The notes below the pieces were generated by a model. That model made no database searches, was not told the DNA's origin, and saw only the letters and a program-made list of their open reading frames with translations. A DNA stretch of 5,101 bases from Candidatus Neomicrothrix sp. UBA4742 (GTDB lineage Bacteria; Actinomycetota; Acidimicrobiia; Acidimicrobiales; Acidimicrobilacustridaceae), in the NCBI GenBank assembly GCA_002403895.1, contig DHIQ01000122.1:1-5101 (forward strand), in the 5' to 3' direction. Each line of letters begins with the position of its first letter. The first letter of the stretch is position 1. This document shows, in pieces, positions 1 through 5,101 of this stretch. The position numbers were made by a program, and so were the translations under genes.

Positions 1-2
1 GG

Positions 3-173
3 TCAGATCGCGACGGCCAGTTCGCCGAATGCGTCGGCGAGTCGGGCAGTGGGCGGCACGTCGGTACCGAGATTGTAGAAGCCGCGGCGGAGGTTCCGGA
101 CGAAGCCGTGTCCGGCCACGATTACCCTGGCGGTACGGTCTCGCTTCAGCCCTCGCATCGGTCGAAGTCGAGC
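3..173 (-). pseudogene. IS6-like DDE transposase, C-terminal remnant
   Basis: Read on the minus strand, this stretch encodes about 56 residues ending in a TGA at 3-5. It contains ARLRPMRGLKRDRTAR, then VIVAGHGFVRNLRRGFYNLG, and ends in ADAFGELAVAI. This pattern (RLRPMRGLK, an aGHafvqNLRRGhYeL-like block, a short tail ending FxELAxAI) is what I know as the C-terminal end of IS6-family-type DDE transposases. In the same frame a TAG lies at 174-176. Beyond it no transposase-like sequence continues in any frame, so the catalytic DDE core (normally over 150 residues upstream) is missing. An internal ATG at 156-158 gives a nominal 51-residue ORF, but it lies inside the conserved block and is unlikely to be a real start. 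The break coincides with a 14-bp tandem duplication. The terminal inverted repeat expected beyond the stop codon would lie left of the window. The family-level call is from memory of the motif; the truncation is seen directly. Confidence 0.75.
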
Positions 174-191
174 CTATGAAGTCGAGCCTAT
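164..191. repeat. 14-bp tandem duplication (two copies)
   Basis: The unit GAAGTCGAGCCTAT occurs twice head to tail, at 164-177 and 178-191, and the next two bases (GA) continue the pattern. The left copy covers the last codons of the transposase remnant; the right copy lies beyond its break. Fourteen is not a multiple of three, so the duplication shifts the frame. The length and position fit a small slippage or repair duplication at the point where the transposase gene was truncated. It is longer than the 8-bp target duplication typical of IS6 elements, so it is probably not one. Confidence 0.85.
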
Positions 192-266
192 GAGGACGCT
201 CTTGCGAGATTCGTCTGGCAGGAAGGACGAGCCAGGCCCTAGGGTTGACGTGCACATCGGGCCCCT

Positions 267-277
267 GAGGGAGAGGG
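267..277 (+). promoter_or_regulatory. Ribosome binding site deciding the start at 283
   Basis: The purine-rich run GAGGGAGAGGG ends 5 bases before the ATG at 283 and is a good Shine-Dalgarno match. The other in-frame ATG at 190 has no such element upstream, and the 31 extra residues it would add do not resemble the family. This favours 283 as the true start. Confidence 0.6.
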
Positions 278-282
278 ATCAG

Positions 283-702
283 ATGCTCAGGAGTGAACCC
301 AGACGGAGGGATCGACCGGTGGACCTCAGCCACGCAAAGTACCTCGGCTTCACCACCTTCCGGCGCGATGGGTCGCCGGTCACCACGCCAGTATGGTTCG
401 CGAGCGAGCGCCCGGATACCGCCCTGGTGTGGACGGGTGCGTCCACGGGGAAGGTGCGACGGATCCGGAGCAACCCTCACGTGACGGTGGCGCCGTGCGA
501 CATCCGAGGGCGCGTGAAGGGCCCGACGGTCCCGGGCACCGCGCGAATTCTCGGCGAGGATGATCTGCCCCGCCTCGTTGCTCTCCTTCGGCGCAAGTAC
601 CCACTGGCGAAGCGGGGCCTCGAGGTCTGGGGAGGCGTCTCGCGGCTCCTTCTCCGGCGGCCGCCGGGCAAGATGCTCGCGGTGGAGATCACGCTGGGCT
701 AG
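283..702 (+). CDS. PPOX-class F420-dependent oxidoreductase (Rv2061-like)
   Basis: This is a 139-residue soluble, cytoplasmic protein of the split beta-barrel flavin/deazaflavin superfamily. Residues 17-40 give HAKYLGFTTFRRDG followed by SPVTTPVWF, the first barrel strands. Residues 55-73 give TGKVRRIRSNPHVTVAPCD, where the basic segment and NPxVtvapcD match the part of this family that contacts the F420 phosphate tail. The block GRVKGPTVPGTARIL (76-90) and the ending EITLG are also typical. Members are thought to use reduced coenzyme F420 in hydride transfer; the substrate cannot be read from the sequence. Family members are usually about 130-145 residues, so the start at 283 gives the right length, while a start at 190 would give 170. 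The upstream 31 codons have no family resemblance and run into the transposase scar. The gene stands alone, with no partner gene nearby. Confidence 0.85.
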   Translation: MLRSEPRRRDRPVDLSHAKYLGFTTFRRDGSPVTTPVWFASERPDTALVWTGASTGKVRRIRSNPHVTVAPCDIRGRVKGPTVPGTARILGEDDLPRLVALLRRKYPLAKRGLEVWGGVSRLLLRRPPGKMLAVEITLG

Positions 703-886
703 AGGCGGATTGTTGCCAGGCTCCGCTGAGGGTCTCGAGGATCTCCACGAGCATATCCTCGGCTTCTCCGATCCCGCGCCGCAATGGCCCGGACGACCCT
801 TTGTCGAGATGATCCCGCAGTGCGCCGGATCCGTGCGCCGAGATAGGCTCAGCTTCGACAGCGTTGGCCCGGAGGCAATGCGGGGC
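689..886 (-). pseudogene. Possible C-terminal remnant of an unidentified protein
   Basis: A minus-strand frame is open for 65 codons from just after a TAG at 887-889 to a TGA at 689-691. It has no ATG or GTG near its beginning. The translation contains ANAVEAEPISAHGSGALRD, GPLRRGIGEAEDMLVEILET and ends SGAWQQSASSPA. It has the balanced composition and amphipathic C-terminal helix (GEAEDMLVEILETL) of real protein, unlike the Arg/Pro/Ser-rich shadow frames around it. I do not recognise the family. If real, it would be the 3' end of a gene whose start has been lost, overlapping the end of the PPOX gene tail-to-tail by 14 bases. GC-rich DNA gives chance open frames of this length often, so the call is tentative. 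Confidence 0.3.
736..761 (+). terminator. Hairpin downstream of the PPOX gene, possible terminator
   Basis: CGAGGAT (736-742) pairs perfectly with ATCCTCG (755-761) around a 12-base loop, 33 bases after the PPOX stop codon. A flanking U-G pair could extend the stem to 8. There is no T-run after it, so it is not a classical intrinsic terminator, although actinobacterial terminators often lack one. The symmetry could equally come from the Glu/Asp/Ile/Leu codons of the minus-strand frame across the same bases. Confidence 0.25.
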
Positions 887-923
887 CTACCGACCTGGTA
901 TCGCGTCGCAATGGAGGGCGTAG

Positions 924-1026
924 CCATCTGCCGGGACCCCCAAGCTCCCCTCCGGGACCGTCGCCTTCCTTCACCGACATCGAAGGCTCGACGAAGCTCC
1001 TGCAGTCTATGGCGCCGGTTTGCTAA
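924..1026 (+). pseudogene. Frameshifted N-terminal remnant of a class III nucleotide cyclase
   Basis: In one frame, 942-968 reads KLPSGTVAF. In another frame, starting at 970, the sequence reads FTDIEGSTKLLQ and then SMAPVC and a TAA at 1024-1026. Joined, they match the well-known N-terminus of actinobacterial class III adenylate/guanylate cyclase domains (PSGTVTFLFTDIEGSTRLLQ-like). That motif includes the first metal-binding Asp (TDIEGST). The junction at 969-970 lacks two bases relative to the expected Phe-Leu-Phe codons, so the frame is broken. After LLQ the similarity stops. No start codon is visible in the upstream part, where a TAG closes the frame at 921-923. It is therefore a dead fragment of about 27 recognisable residues. 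It lies upstream of, and in the same orientation as, the intact but clearly different cyclase domain of the gene at 1289. Confidence 0.7.
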
Positions 1027-1034
1027 ACCGGTTG
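1007..1034 (+). other. tRNA-Ser(GCU)-like anticodon-arm fragment
   Basis: The bases resemble the centre of a bacterial tRNA-Ser gene: CTATGGCGC as the end of a D-loop and D-stem, then a perfect 5-bp anticodon stem (CCGGT 1015-1019 with ACCGG 1027-1031). The 7-base loop is TTGCTAA (T33, anticodon GCT, A37), followed by TTG as in a variable loop. No 5' acceptor or D-stem start and no T-arm (GGTTCRANNCC) is present on either side, so this is not a functional tRNA gene. It may be a tRNA-derived fragment left by recombination or integration, or just a chance inverted repeat. Confidence 0.35.
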
Positions 1035-1278
1035 CAGCGAGGGCTTGGTGCGGCGGCGATCCAGTGGGCATAGCCCTCCTACCCATCTTCCTCCGGCGTA
1101 GCAACCGAGCTTCCCCCGATTGGGCACGGGCGGCAGCCCAGAGGTCGTTGTCGAGGCTAGACTCAACCAGGCAGGCGTTCCCTCTCCAGCTGCTCAGATG
1201 AGCAAGTCTGCGGTTTTGGACCCTTGTTCACGTTCCCAGGCGGTGCCATCATGGCCTGCGATCCACGAGAGGCAGGTC

Positions 1279-1283
1279 GAGGA
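1279..1283 (+). promoter_or_regulatory. Ribosome binding site for the TTG start at 1289
   Basis: GAGGA lies 5 bases before TTG 1289. In the reading frame of the large gene, which is open from the TGA at 1199-1201 onward, no ATG or GTG occurs before the cyclase domain, so this TTG is the first usable start and the SD match supports it. Confidence 0.5.
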
Positions 1284-1288
1284 CCCCA

Positions 1289-4200
1289 TTGTCAAACACC
1301 GGAGAGCCGCCCGCTGGAGGCGACGCGTGGAGGGGGCCCGGCATCCGACACGATCCGGAGCATGAGGCCCAACACGGAACTGACGTCCGCACCTTTCTGA
1401 TCGCGGATGTCCGCGGCTACACCAAGTACACGCAGGAGCACGGAGACGAGGCCGCGGCGACGCTCGCTTCGAGCTTCGCAGAGGTTGTCCGCGAGGTGGT
1501 GGAGGCGCGAGACGGCTCCCTGGTGGAAGTACGGGGCGACGAGGCTCTGGTGATGTTCGTCTCTGCCCGGCAAGGCCTTCGAGCTGCGATGGACCTGCAG
1601 GAACGCTTCAGACGGGTCGGGCTTGCACGCGGTGTGGGGATCGGCCTCGACTCGGGGGAGGCCGTTCCAGTGGGAAGCGGGTATCGCGGCGGTGCCCTGA
1701 ATCTGGCTGCGCGGCTCTGCTCCCAGGCGCAGGCCGGGGAGGTCTTGGCCTCTGCCGGAGTGATCCACCTGGCGGCCAAGGTCGACGGCCTGGCCTACGT
1801 CGACCCGCGGATGTACAAGCTGAAGGGCTACGCGCGGCCCGTCCGTGCCATGGAGGTCGTTCCTGAGGACCGCGCCCGAGCCTACACGCGCCGCCGGCGG
1901 ATCGCGCGGCGGACCAGGCGGCTGGCGGCCCGCCGTGGACCACGGATTGCAGCGGCGGTCGTAGTGATCGCGGGAATCGTGGGCGCGTTCCTGCCGCGGG
2001 TGCTGTGCGGTGGCGGTGGATCAATCCTGGAGAACGACCCATCCGGCGTGGCCATCCTCGACGCGAAGACAGGGGGCCAGACGGGTTTCGTCTCCTCCAC
2101 GCAGATCAAGTCGCCCGTGGGAGCCGTGTACGCGGACGGCCACTTCTGGGTCGCCAACGGGGATCCGAACACGTTCGTTGAGATCAATACCAAGACGGGG
2201 CTGGTGGAACGACAGATCGCCTCCCCCGTCGAAAACGTCGCCGGCTTCACTGTGCACGGAAATGACCTGTGGGTGACGGACGGCGACCACCCGATCCTGA
2301 TCCAGGTTGACATCCGCCTACGCCGTGAGGTCAACCGGTTCCCGCTCGCCGAGGACGCGAATGCTGAGGGAGGCTTCGAACTTGGGCCGTTCGCCCAGGG
2401 GTCGCTCTGGCTGTGGTCGGCCCCGGCCCTGAAACGCTTCGATCCGGCCAGAGGAGTCATCGGCTTCGAGTTTCCGCCGTTGTTCGGCCAGGGCGGGACG
2501 GCTTACGACGCCGACAGCGGGTCGATCTGGGTGGGTGGGAACGCCGACGGGAACGGCCTGAGCCGGATCGACCCCAAGACGAACGCCGTCGTGGCCACGG
2601 CGAAGCTGGCGGGAACCATCAGTTCCTTCGTCGCGGGGGGAGGTTACGCGTGGGTGTCGGACGACACCAGGGGTGTCGTCTCCAAGGTTGACCAACTGGG
2701 GACCGTGGTGGGGACGTATCCGACGGGCGAGGGCGCCGGGCCGGAGTACTTCACCGATGGGACCCTGTGGGTCAGTAACCAGGACGCCGGCACCGTCTCT
2801 GGCATCGATGCCGTCACCGGCAGGCAAACGACGTATCGGTTCCGGCATCCTCTAGGTGTCGTCGCGGCTGGGGCGGGCAAGGTGCTCGTGCAGCTCGGCC
2901 GTGGTCGAACCTACGAGGACCGGATCGATGCTCTGGTCGGACGGACGGCGCGGTTCCTGGTGCGTGCCCACCAGCTCGACGACGCGGATCCCGCAACAGC
3001 CAACTCACCGCTCGCGTTCGAGGTGGAGTTCGCCACCTGCGCCTCGCTCGTTCGTTACCCGGACCAGCCCAGCCCGGCCGGTTGGAGCCTTCAACCGGAG
3101 GTTGCGGCCGCCATGCCGGAGGTAGCCGCCGACGGGCGAACGTACACGTTCACCATCCGGCCCGGCTACCGCTTCTCCCCGCCATCGAGCCAGCTGGTGA
3201 CCGCCGAGACCTTCCGCTACTCCATCGAGCGGGCCCTCTCGCCGAAGCTCGCGCCGGGGTGGATCGGGCAACGGACGCTGGGGTCGTACTTCGTGGGGGA
3301 CATCCAGGGTGAGCAAGCGTTCATCGCCGGGAGATCGGCTCACATCTCGGGGCTGCGCGCTCAGGGCGACAAGCTGACCGTCGAGCTGATCCGATACTCA
3401 CCCGACTTCCTGGAACGCCTGGCCATGCCGTACTTCTGCCCCCTGCCCACGGACACCGCCATCGTGCCGGGGGGGGCGATGATCGATGCCCCTGGCAACG
3501 TCGGCGCCATCACCGTCCCATCGGCGGGCCCCTACTACATCGCCGAATCGCAGGGGGGCGAGTACACGATCCTGAAGCGGAACCCGAACTATCACGGGCC
3601 CCGGCCGCACCGCCTGGACGCCATCGCCCTCCGCGAGGGCATCGACCCAGGGCAGGCCGTGGCACGGGTGGAGGGCGGAGGGTGGGACGGCATCACCAAC
3701 CTGGGCGACGCCGTGATGGATCCGAATGGGCAGGTGGCCAAGCAGTGGGGACCCGGTGGCACACTCGCCGCGGCGGGCGGGCAGCGATACTACGTCGTCC
3801 CCGACGGCGGACTGAGCTACCTCGACTTCAACGCAGGCCGGCCTCTCTTCTCCAACCGCAGTGTCCGGGAAGCTGTTGCCTACGCCCTTGACCGCCCGGC
3901 GCTGGCCCGGCTGACCGGGAACCTCAATTTCGGTGTCGCCGTGGGTGCCCTGCCCACCGACCAGCTCGTTCCACCCGACCAACCGGGTTCGGTGGGCAGC
4001 GTCTTTCCCGTGGACGGGCCTGATCTCCAAAAGGCAAAAGCGCTGATGCAGGGGAGGCACGCAACGGCGATCTTGGTGACCAATCCATTCGGTACCCAGC
4101 CCCTGGTCGCCCAGGAGATCAAGGCGGAGCTCGCTCCGATCGGCATCGACGTACGGATCAAGAGTCTGGATTGCTGCACGATCGAAGCCATCCATAAGCC

Positions 4201-4558
4201 CGGGGCGCCATATGACCTCAAGGTCGGGGGCAGCATCTGGGGGATCGGTGCGATGGCATGGGTCGAGCAGCTCTTGACGGCGCTTCCTCCCGGAGGCCCC
4301 CCCTTGGCGGATTGGTCGATCCTCCCTCCTGGATGGGAATCCCCGCCGGTTCGGACGCTCGTGTCGCGATTCGCGAACGAGCGGACCGAGGCCGATGCGC
4401 TCGCTCTCCTCCACGGGTCGATCCAGCCAGAGGTACCGATGACGGGGATCGCCTACACCGTGGAGGGCGAGCTCTTCTCGCCTCGCGTCGGTTGCAGGGT
4501 GTTCCCTCCCGCGAGCTTCGGCGTCGACTTCGCCGCGCTTTGCGCCACCGGGAGCTGA
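1289..4558 (+). CDS. Membrane-anchored cyclase-domain / beta-propeller / family-5 solute-binding fusion protein
   Basis: This 1089-residue protein starts at a TTG. Residues 33-192 are a class III adenylate/guanylate cyclase-like domain. Metal-binding Asp are seen at D40 (FLIADVRGYTKYT) and D84 (VRGDEALVMF); N138 and R142 (GGALNLAARL) fit the catalytic Asn/Arg pair. The usual substrate-specifying Lys and Asp positions appear as E80 and G131. An Arg-rich stretch (201-219) precedes one transmembrane helix (about 220-239), placing the cyclase inside and the rest outside. Residues 250-545 form a YncE/Vgb-like beta-propeller: W287, W328, W374, W414, W455 and W494, mostly in xWV motifs, recur every 39-46 residues, with a weak seventh blade near L533. 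Residues 555-1089 are a full-length SBP_bac_5 domain: LQPEVAAAMPEVAADGRTYT (601-620), TAETFRYSIERAL (638-650), LKRNPNYHG (762-770), NRSVREAVAYALDRPAL (856-872), EIKAELAPIGIDVRI (943-957). There is no N-terminal signal peptide, and RVLC at 237-240 is a poor lipobox. No permease or ATPase gene adjoins. Inferred role: sensing an extracellular peptide-like ligand and signalling to the cyclase domain; ligand and product are unknown. Confidence 0.9.
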   Translation: MSNTGEPPAGGDAWRGPGIRHDPEHEAQHGTDVRTFLIADVRGYTKYTQEHGDEAAATLASSFAEVVREVVEARDGSLVEVRGDEALVMFVSARQGLRAAMDLQERFRRVGLARGVGIGLDSGEAVPVGSGYRGGALNLAARLCSQAQAGEVLASAGVIHLAAKVDGLAYVDPRMYKLKGYARPVRAMEVVPEDRARAYTRRRRIARRTRRLAARRGPRIAAAVVVIAGIVGAFLPRVLCGGGGSILENDPSGVAILDAKTGGQTGFVSSTQIKSPVGAVYADGHFWVANGDPNTFVEINTKTGLVERQIASPVENVAGFTVHGNDLWVTDGDHPILIQVDIRLRREVNRFPLAEDANAEGGFELGPFAQGSLWLWSAPALKRFDPARGVIGFEFPPLFGQGGTAYDADSGSIWVGGNADGNGLSRIDPKTNAVVATAKLAGTISSFVAGGGYAWVSDDTRGVVSKVDQLGTVVGTYPTGEGAGPEYFTDGTLWVSNQDAGTVSGIDAVTGRQTTYRFRHPLGVVAAGAGKVLVQLGRGRTYEDRIDALVGRTARFLVRAHQLDDADPATANSPLAFEVEFATCASLVRYPDQPSPAGWSLQPEVAAAMPEVAADGRTYTFTIRPGYRFSPPSSQLVTAETFRYSIERALSPKLAPGWIGQRTLGSYFVGDIQGEQAFIAGRSAHISGLRAQGDKLTVELIRYSPDFLERLAMPYFCPLPTDTAIVPGGAMIDAPGNVGAITVPSAGPYYIAESQGGEYTILKRNPNYHGPRPHRLDAIALREGIDPGQAVARVEGGGWDGITNLGDAVMDPNGQVAKQWGPGGTLAAAGGQRYYVVPDGGLSYLDFNAGRPLFSNRSVREAVAYALDRPALARLTGNLNFGVAVGALPTDQLVPPDQPGSVGSVFPVDGPDLQKAKALMQGRHATAILVTNPFGTQPLVAQEIKAELAPIGIDVRIKSLDCCTIEAIHKPGAPYDLKVGGSIWGIGAMAWVEQLLTALPPGGPPLADWSILPPGWESPPVRTLVSRFANERTEADALALLHGSIQPEVPMTGIAYTVEGELFSPRVGCRVFPPASFGVDFAALCATGS

Positions 4559-5004
4559 CGATCCTCTCCTAGGGACGGGGTCGAACCTGGGTGGGAACGT
4601 GGCCCGACCGACCGGCCGACCGAGGACTATGGGCGACGAGGTGGGGACGGGGTGGCGGGGGTCCGGATCCAAGTTACAAAGTTGGGCCCGTCCTCCGACA
4701 GACCCGTCGTCTCGCGATGCTCGGGGTTCGTGGGCTAGGCTGAGCCCGTGGTCGGCCGGCTCTCCCGAGCTGGTGGGGATCGCTCGGTCCATGCTCCACT
4801 GCGCCCGGGGGTGGCTCCGGCGATTGGGCCGGTGCGCCGATCGGTTCCCCGCCGGCCCGCACCCCAGATGCCATGGCTGCGCGCTGTACGACCCGGAGTG
4901 GGCGCCAGAGTCCTTCGTCCGCCCGACGTGGGGAACGGATCCCGGAGGGGTGGTGTGGGCGGAGGTTGCAACAGGAGCCTGAGTCGAACGCACGGTGAAC
5001 GGCG
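4559..5004. other. Intergenic region between convergent genes, no convincing gene
   Basis: Plus- and minus-strand open frames cover most of these 446 bases, but all are dominated by Arg, Pro, Gly and Ser and none has a recognisable motif. The plus-strand frame 4599-4982 begins at a GTG with only a weak purine run before it. The region contains a short AT-rich island (AAGTTACAAAGTT, 4671-4683) inside an imperfect hairpin, a 5-bp hairpin GGGCT/AGCCC (4732-4747), and a 7-bp stem GGGCCGG/CCGGCCC (4826-4832 with 4852-4858). None is followed by a T-run. Confidence 0.55.
4664..4690. terminator. Imperfect hairpin, possible bidirectional terminator
   Basis: CGGATCCAA (4664-4672) and TTGGGCCCG (4682-4690) can pair with one mismatch and one G-U, around the 9-base loop GTTACAAAG. 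It lies 105 bases after the stop codon of the large gene, between two convergent genes, where a bidirectional terminator would be expected. There is no T-tract, so the call is weak. Confidence 0.2.
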
Positions 5005-5101
5005 TCAGCCGGCGATGGGGACTCGGCCCACGACGGTGGTGCCGGACCCGGGCTTCGATCGGACGTCGACCGAACCACCCAGCGCGGCGAGCCGGTCGGC
5101 C
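5005..5101 (-). CDS. Sensor histidine kinase, C-terminal end (partial)
   Basis: The last 31 residues of a minus-strand gene are present, with the stop TGA at 5005-5007; the rest lies beyond the right edge. The translation contains ADRLAALGGSVDVRSKPG and SGTTVVGRVPIAG. This is the end of a HATPase_c ATP-binding domain: the DRLAALGGxxxVxS helix and strand, then the G2 box PGSGTTV, then the final strand. The wording is closest to kinases of the HisKA_3/NarL type, which sit in the membrane or cytoplasm and phosphorylate a response regulator. The signal sensed and the partner cannot be seen here. The gene converges on the large fusion gene with 446 bases between their stops, so the two are not co-transcribed. 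Confidence 0.85.
   Translation of the reverse strand, partial: ADRLAALGGSVDVRSKPGSGTTVVGRVPIAG

Larger units (their letters stand above)
703..1288. other. Gene-poor stretch with gene relics
   Basis: No intact gene is convincing in these 586 bases. They hold most of a minus-strand startless frame, a hairpin after the PPOX gene, a frameshifted cyclase N-terminus and a tRNA-Ser-like anticodon arm, all listed separately. A plus-strand frame remains open across 560-1201, but its translation is rich in Arg, Ser and Pro and starts inside the PPOX gene, so I regard it as chance. A TAGACT at 1158-1163 resembles an actinobacterial -10 box and could serve the large downstream gene, but no matching -35 is visible at 17-18 bases, so I do not call a promoter. 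Confidence 0.6.

Noticed and set aside
190..282. Upstream extension of the PPOX gene to ATG 190
   Set aside because: The ATG at 190 lies in the duplicated repeat with no ribosome-binding site. The extra residues have no family similarity, while ATG 283 has a strong one and gives the normal length.
560..1201. 213-codon plus-strand open frame across the gene-poor stretch
   Set aside because: It begins inside the PPOX gene and its translation is Arg/Ser/Pro-rich with no motif. A cyclase relic in other frames overlaps it. An ATG at 880 with GGAGG upstream gives a shorter version that also resembles nothing known.
1910..2010. Lipoprotein signal (RVLC, residues 237-240) in the fusion protein
   Set aside because: The residue before Cys is Leu, not Gly/Ala/Ser, and the segment is 220 residues from the N-terminus behind a cytoplasmic domain. 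An uncleaved membrane helix is the better reading.
4604..4622. Short GACC/CGACC repeats after the large gene
   Set aside because: The units are four to six bases in a GC-rich background and imperfect. This is not distinguishable from chance.
4732..4747. CTAGGCT within a GGGCT/AGCCC hairpin as a promoter or leaderless start at GTG 4748
   Set aside because: TAGGCT resembles a -10 box and a GTG follows 6 bases later, but the frame from that GTG has no protein-like content and no -35 is visible.
4599..4982. 127-codon plus-strand frame starting at GTG in the convergent intergenic region
   Set aside because: It has only a weak ribosome-binding site and low-complexity Arg/Gly/Pro/Trp composition, with no recognisable domain. 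It might be a small orphan gene, but nothing positive supports it.
3398..4993. 531-codon minus-strand open frame
   Set aside because: It is opposite the solute-binding domain, whose family motifs are clear on the plus strand. The minus translation is rich in Arg, His, Gly and Pro, typical of an antisense shadow in GC-rich DNA.
4674..5078. 134-codon minus-strand frame overlapping the histidine kinase end
   Set aside because: The kinase C-terminus is clear in a different frame over the overlap, and this frame is Pro/Arg/Ser-rich without motifs.

Overview
The window is GC-rich throughout. It carries an F420-dependent PPOX-type enzyme and a class III nucleotide cyclase of a type I associate with high-GC soil bacteria. 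Together these suggest an actinomycetote (possibly a Thermoleophilia-like or uncultured lineage) or a relative such as Chloroflexota/Dormibacterota. The assignment is inferred from gene content and base composition only; there is no rRNA or other marker.

Layout, left to right. Positions 3-173 (minus) hold the C-terminal end of an IS6-like DDE transposase, cut off at a 14-bp tandem duplication (164-191). Next is a small plus-strand gene (283-702) for an F420-dependent PPOX-class oxidoreductase. Positions 703-1288 contain no intact gene but several apparent relics: a 65-codon minus-strand reading frame without a start (689-886), the frameshifted N-terminus of a class III cyclase gene (924-1026), and, overlapping its end, a 28-nt stretch resembling the anticodon arm of tRNA-Ser(GCU) (1007-1034).

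Most of the window (1289-4558, plus) is one gene for a 1089-residue membrane protein. It has a cytoplasmic class III adenylate/guanylate cyclase-like domain, an Arg-rich stretch with one transmembrane helix, a seven-bladed beta-propeller, and a complete family-5 (peptide/nickel type) ABC solute-binding domain. No permease or ATPase gene is present, so a sensor role (extracellular ligand to cyclase domain) fits better than transport. This is an inference from architecture.

The last part (4559-5004) has no convincing gene. The right edge (5005-5101, minus) is the C-terminal end of a sensor histidine kinase, convergent with the large gene. There is no operon: the PPOX gene, the fusion gene and the kinase look like separate transcription units, and the left third looks like a scarred region where gene fragments and an IS relic have accumulated. 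The most interesting object is the cyclase / propeller / solute-binding fusion, with its altered cyclase substrate-binding residues.
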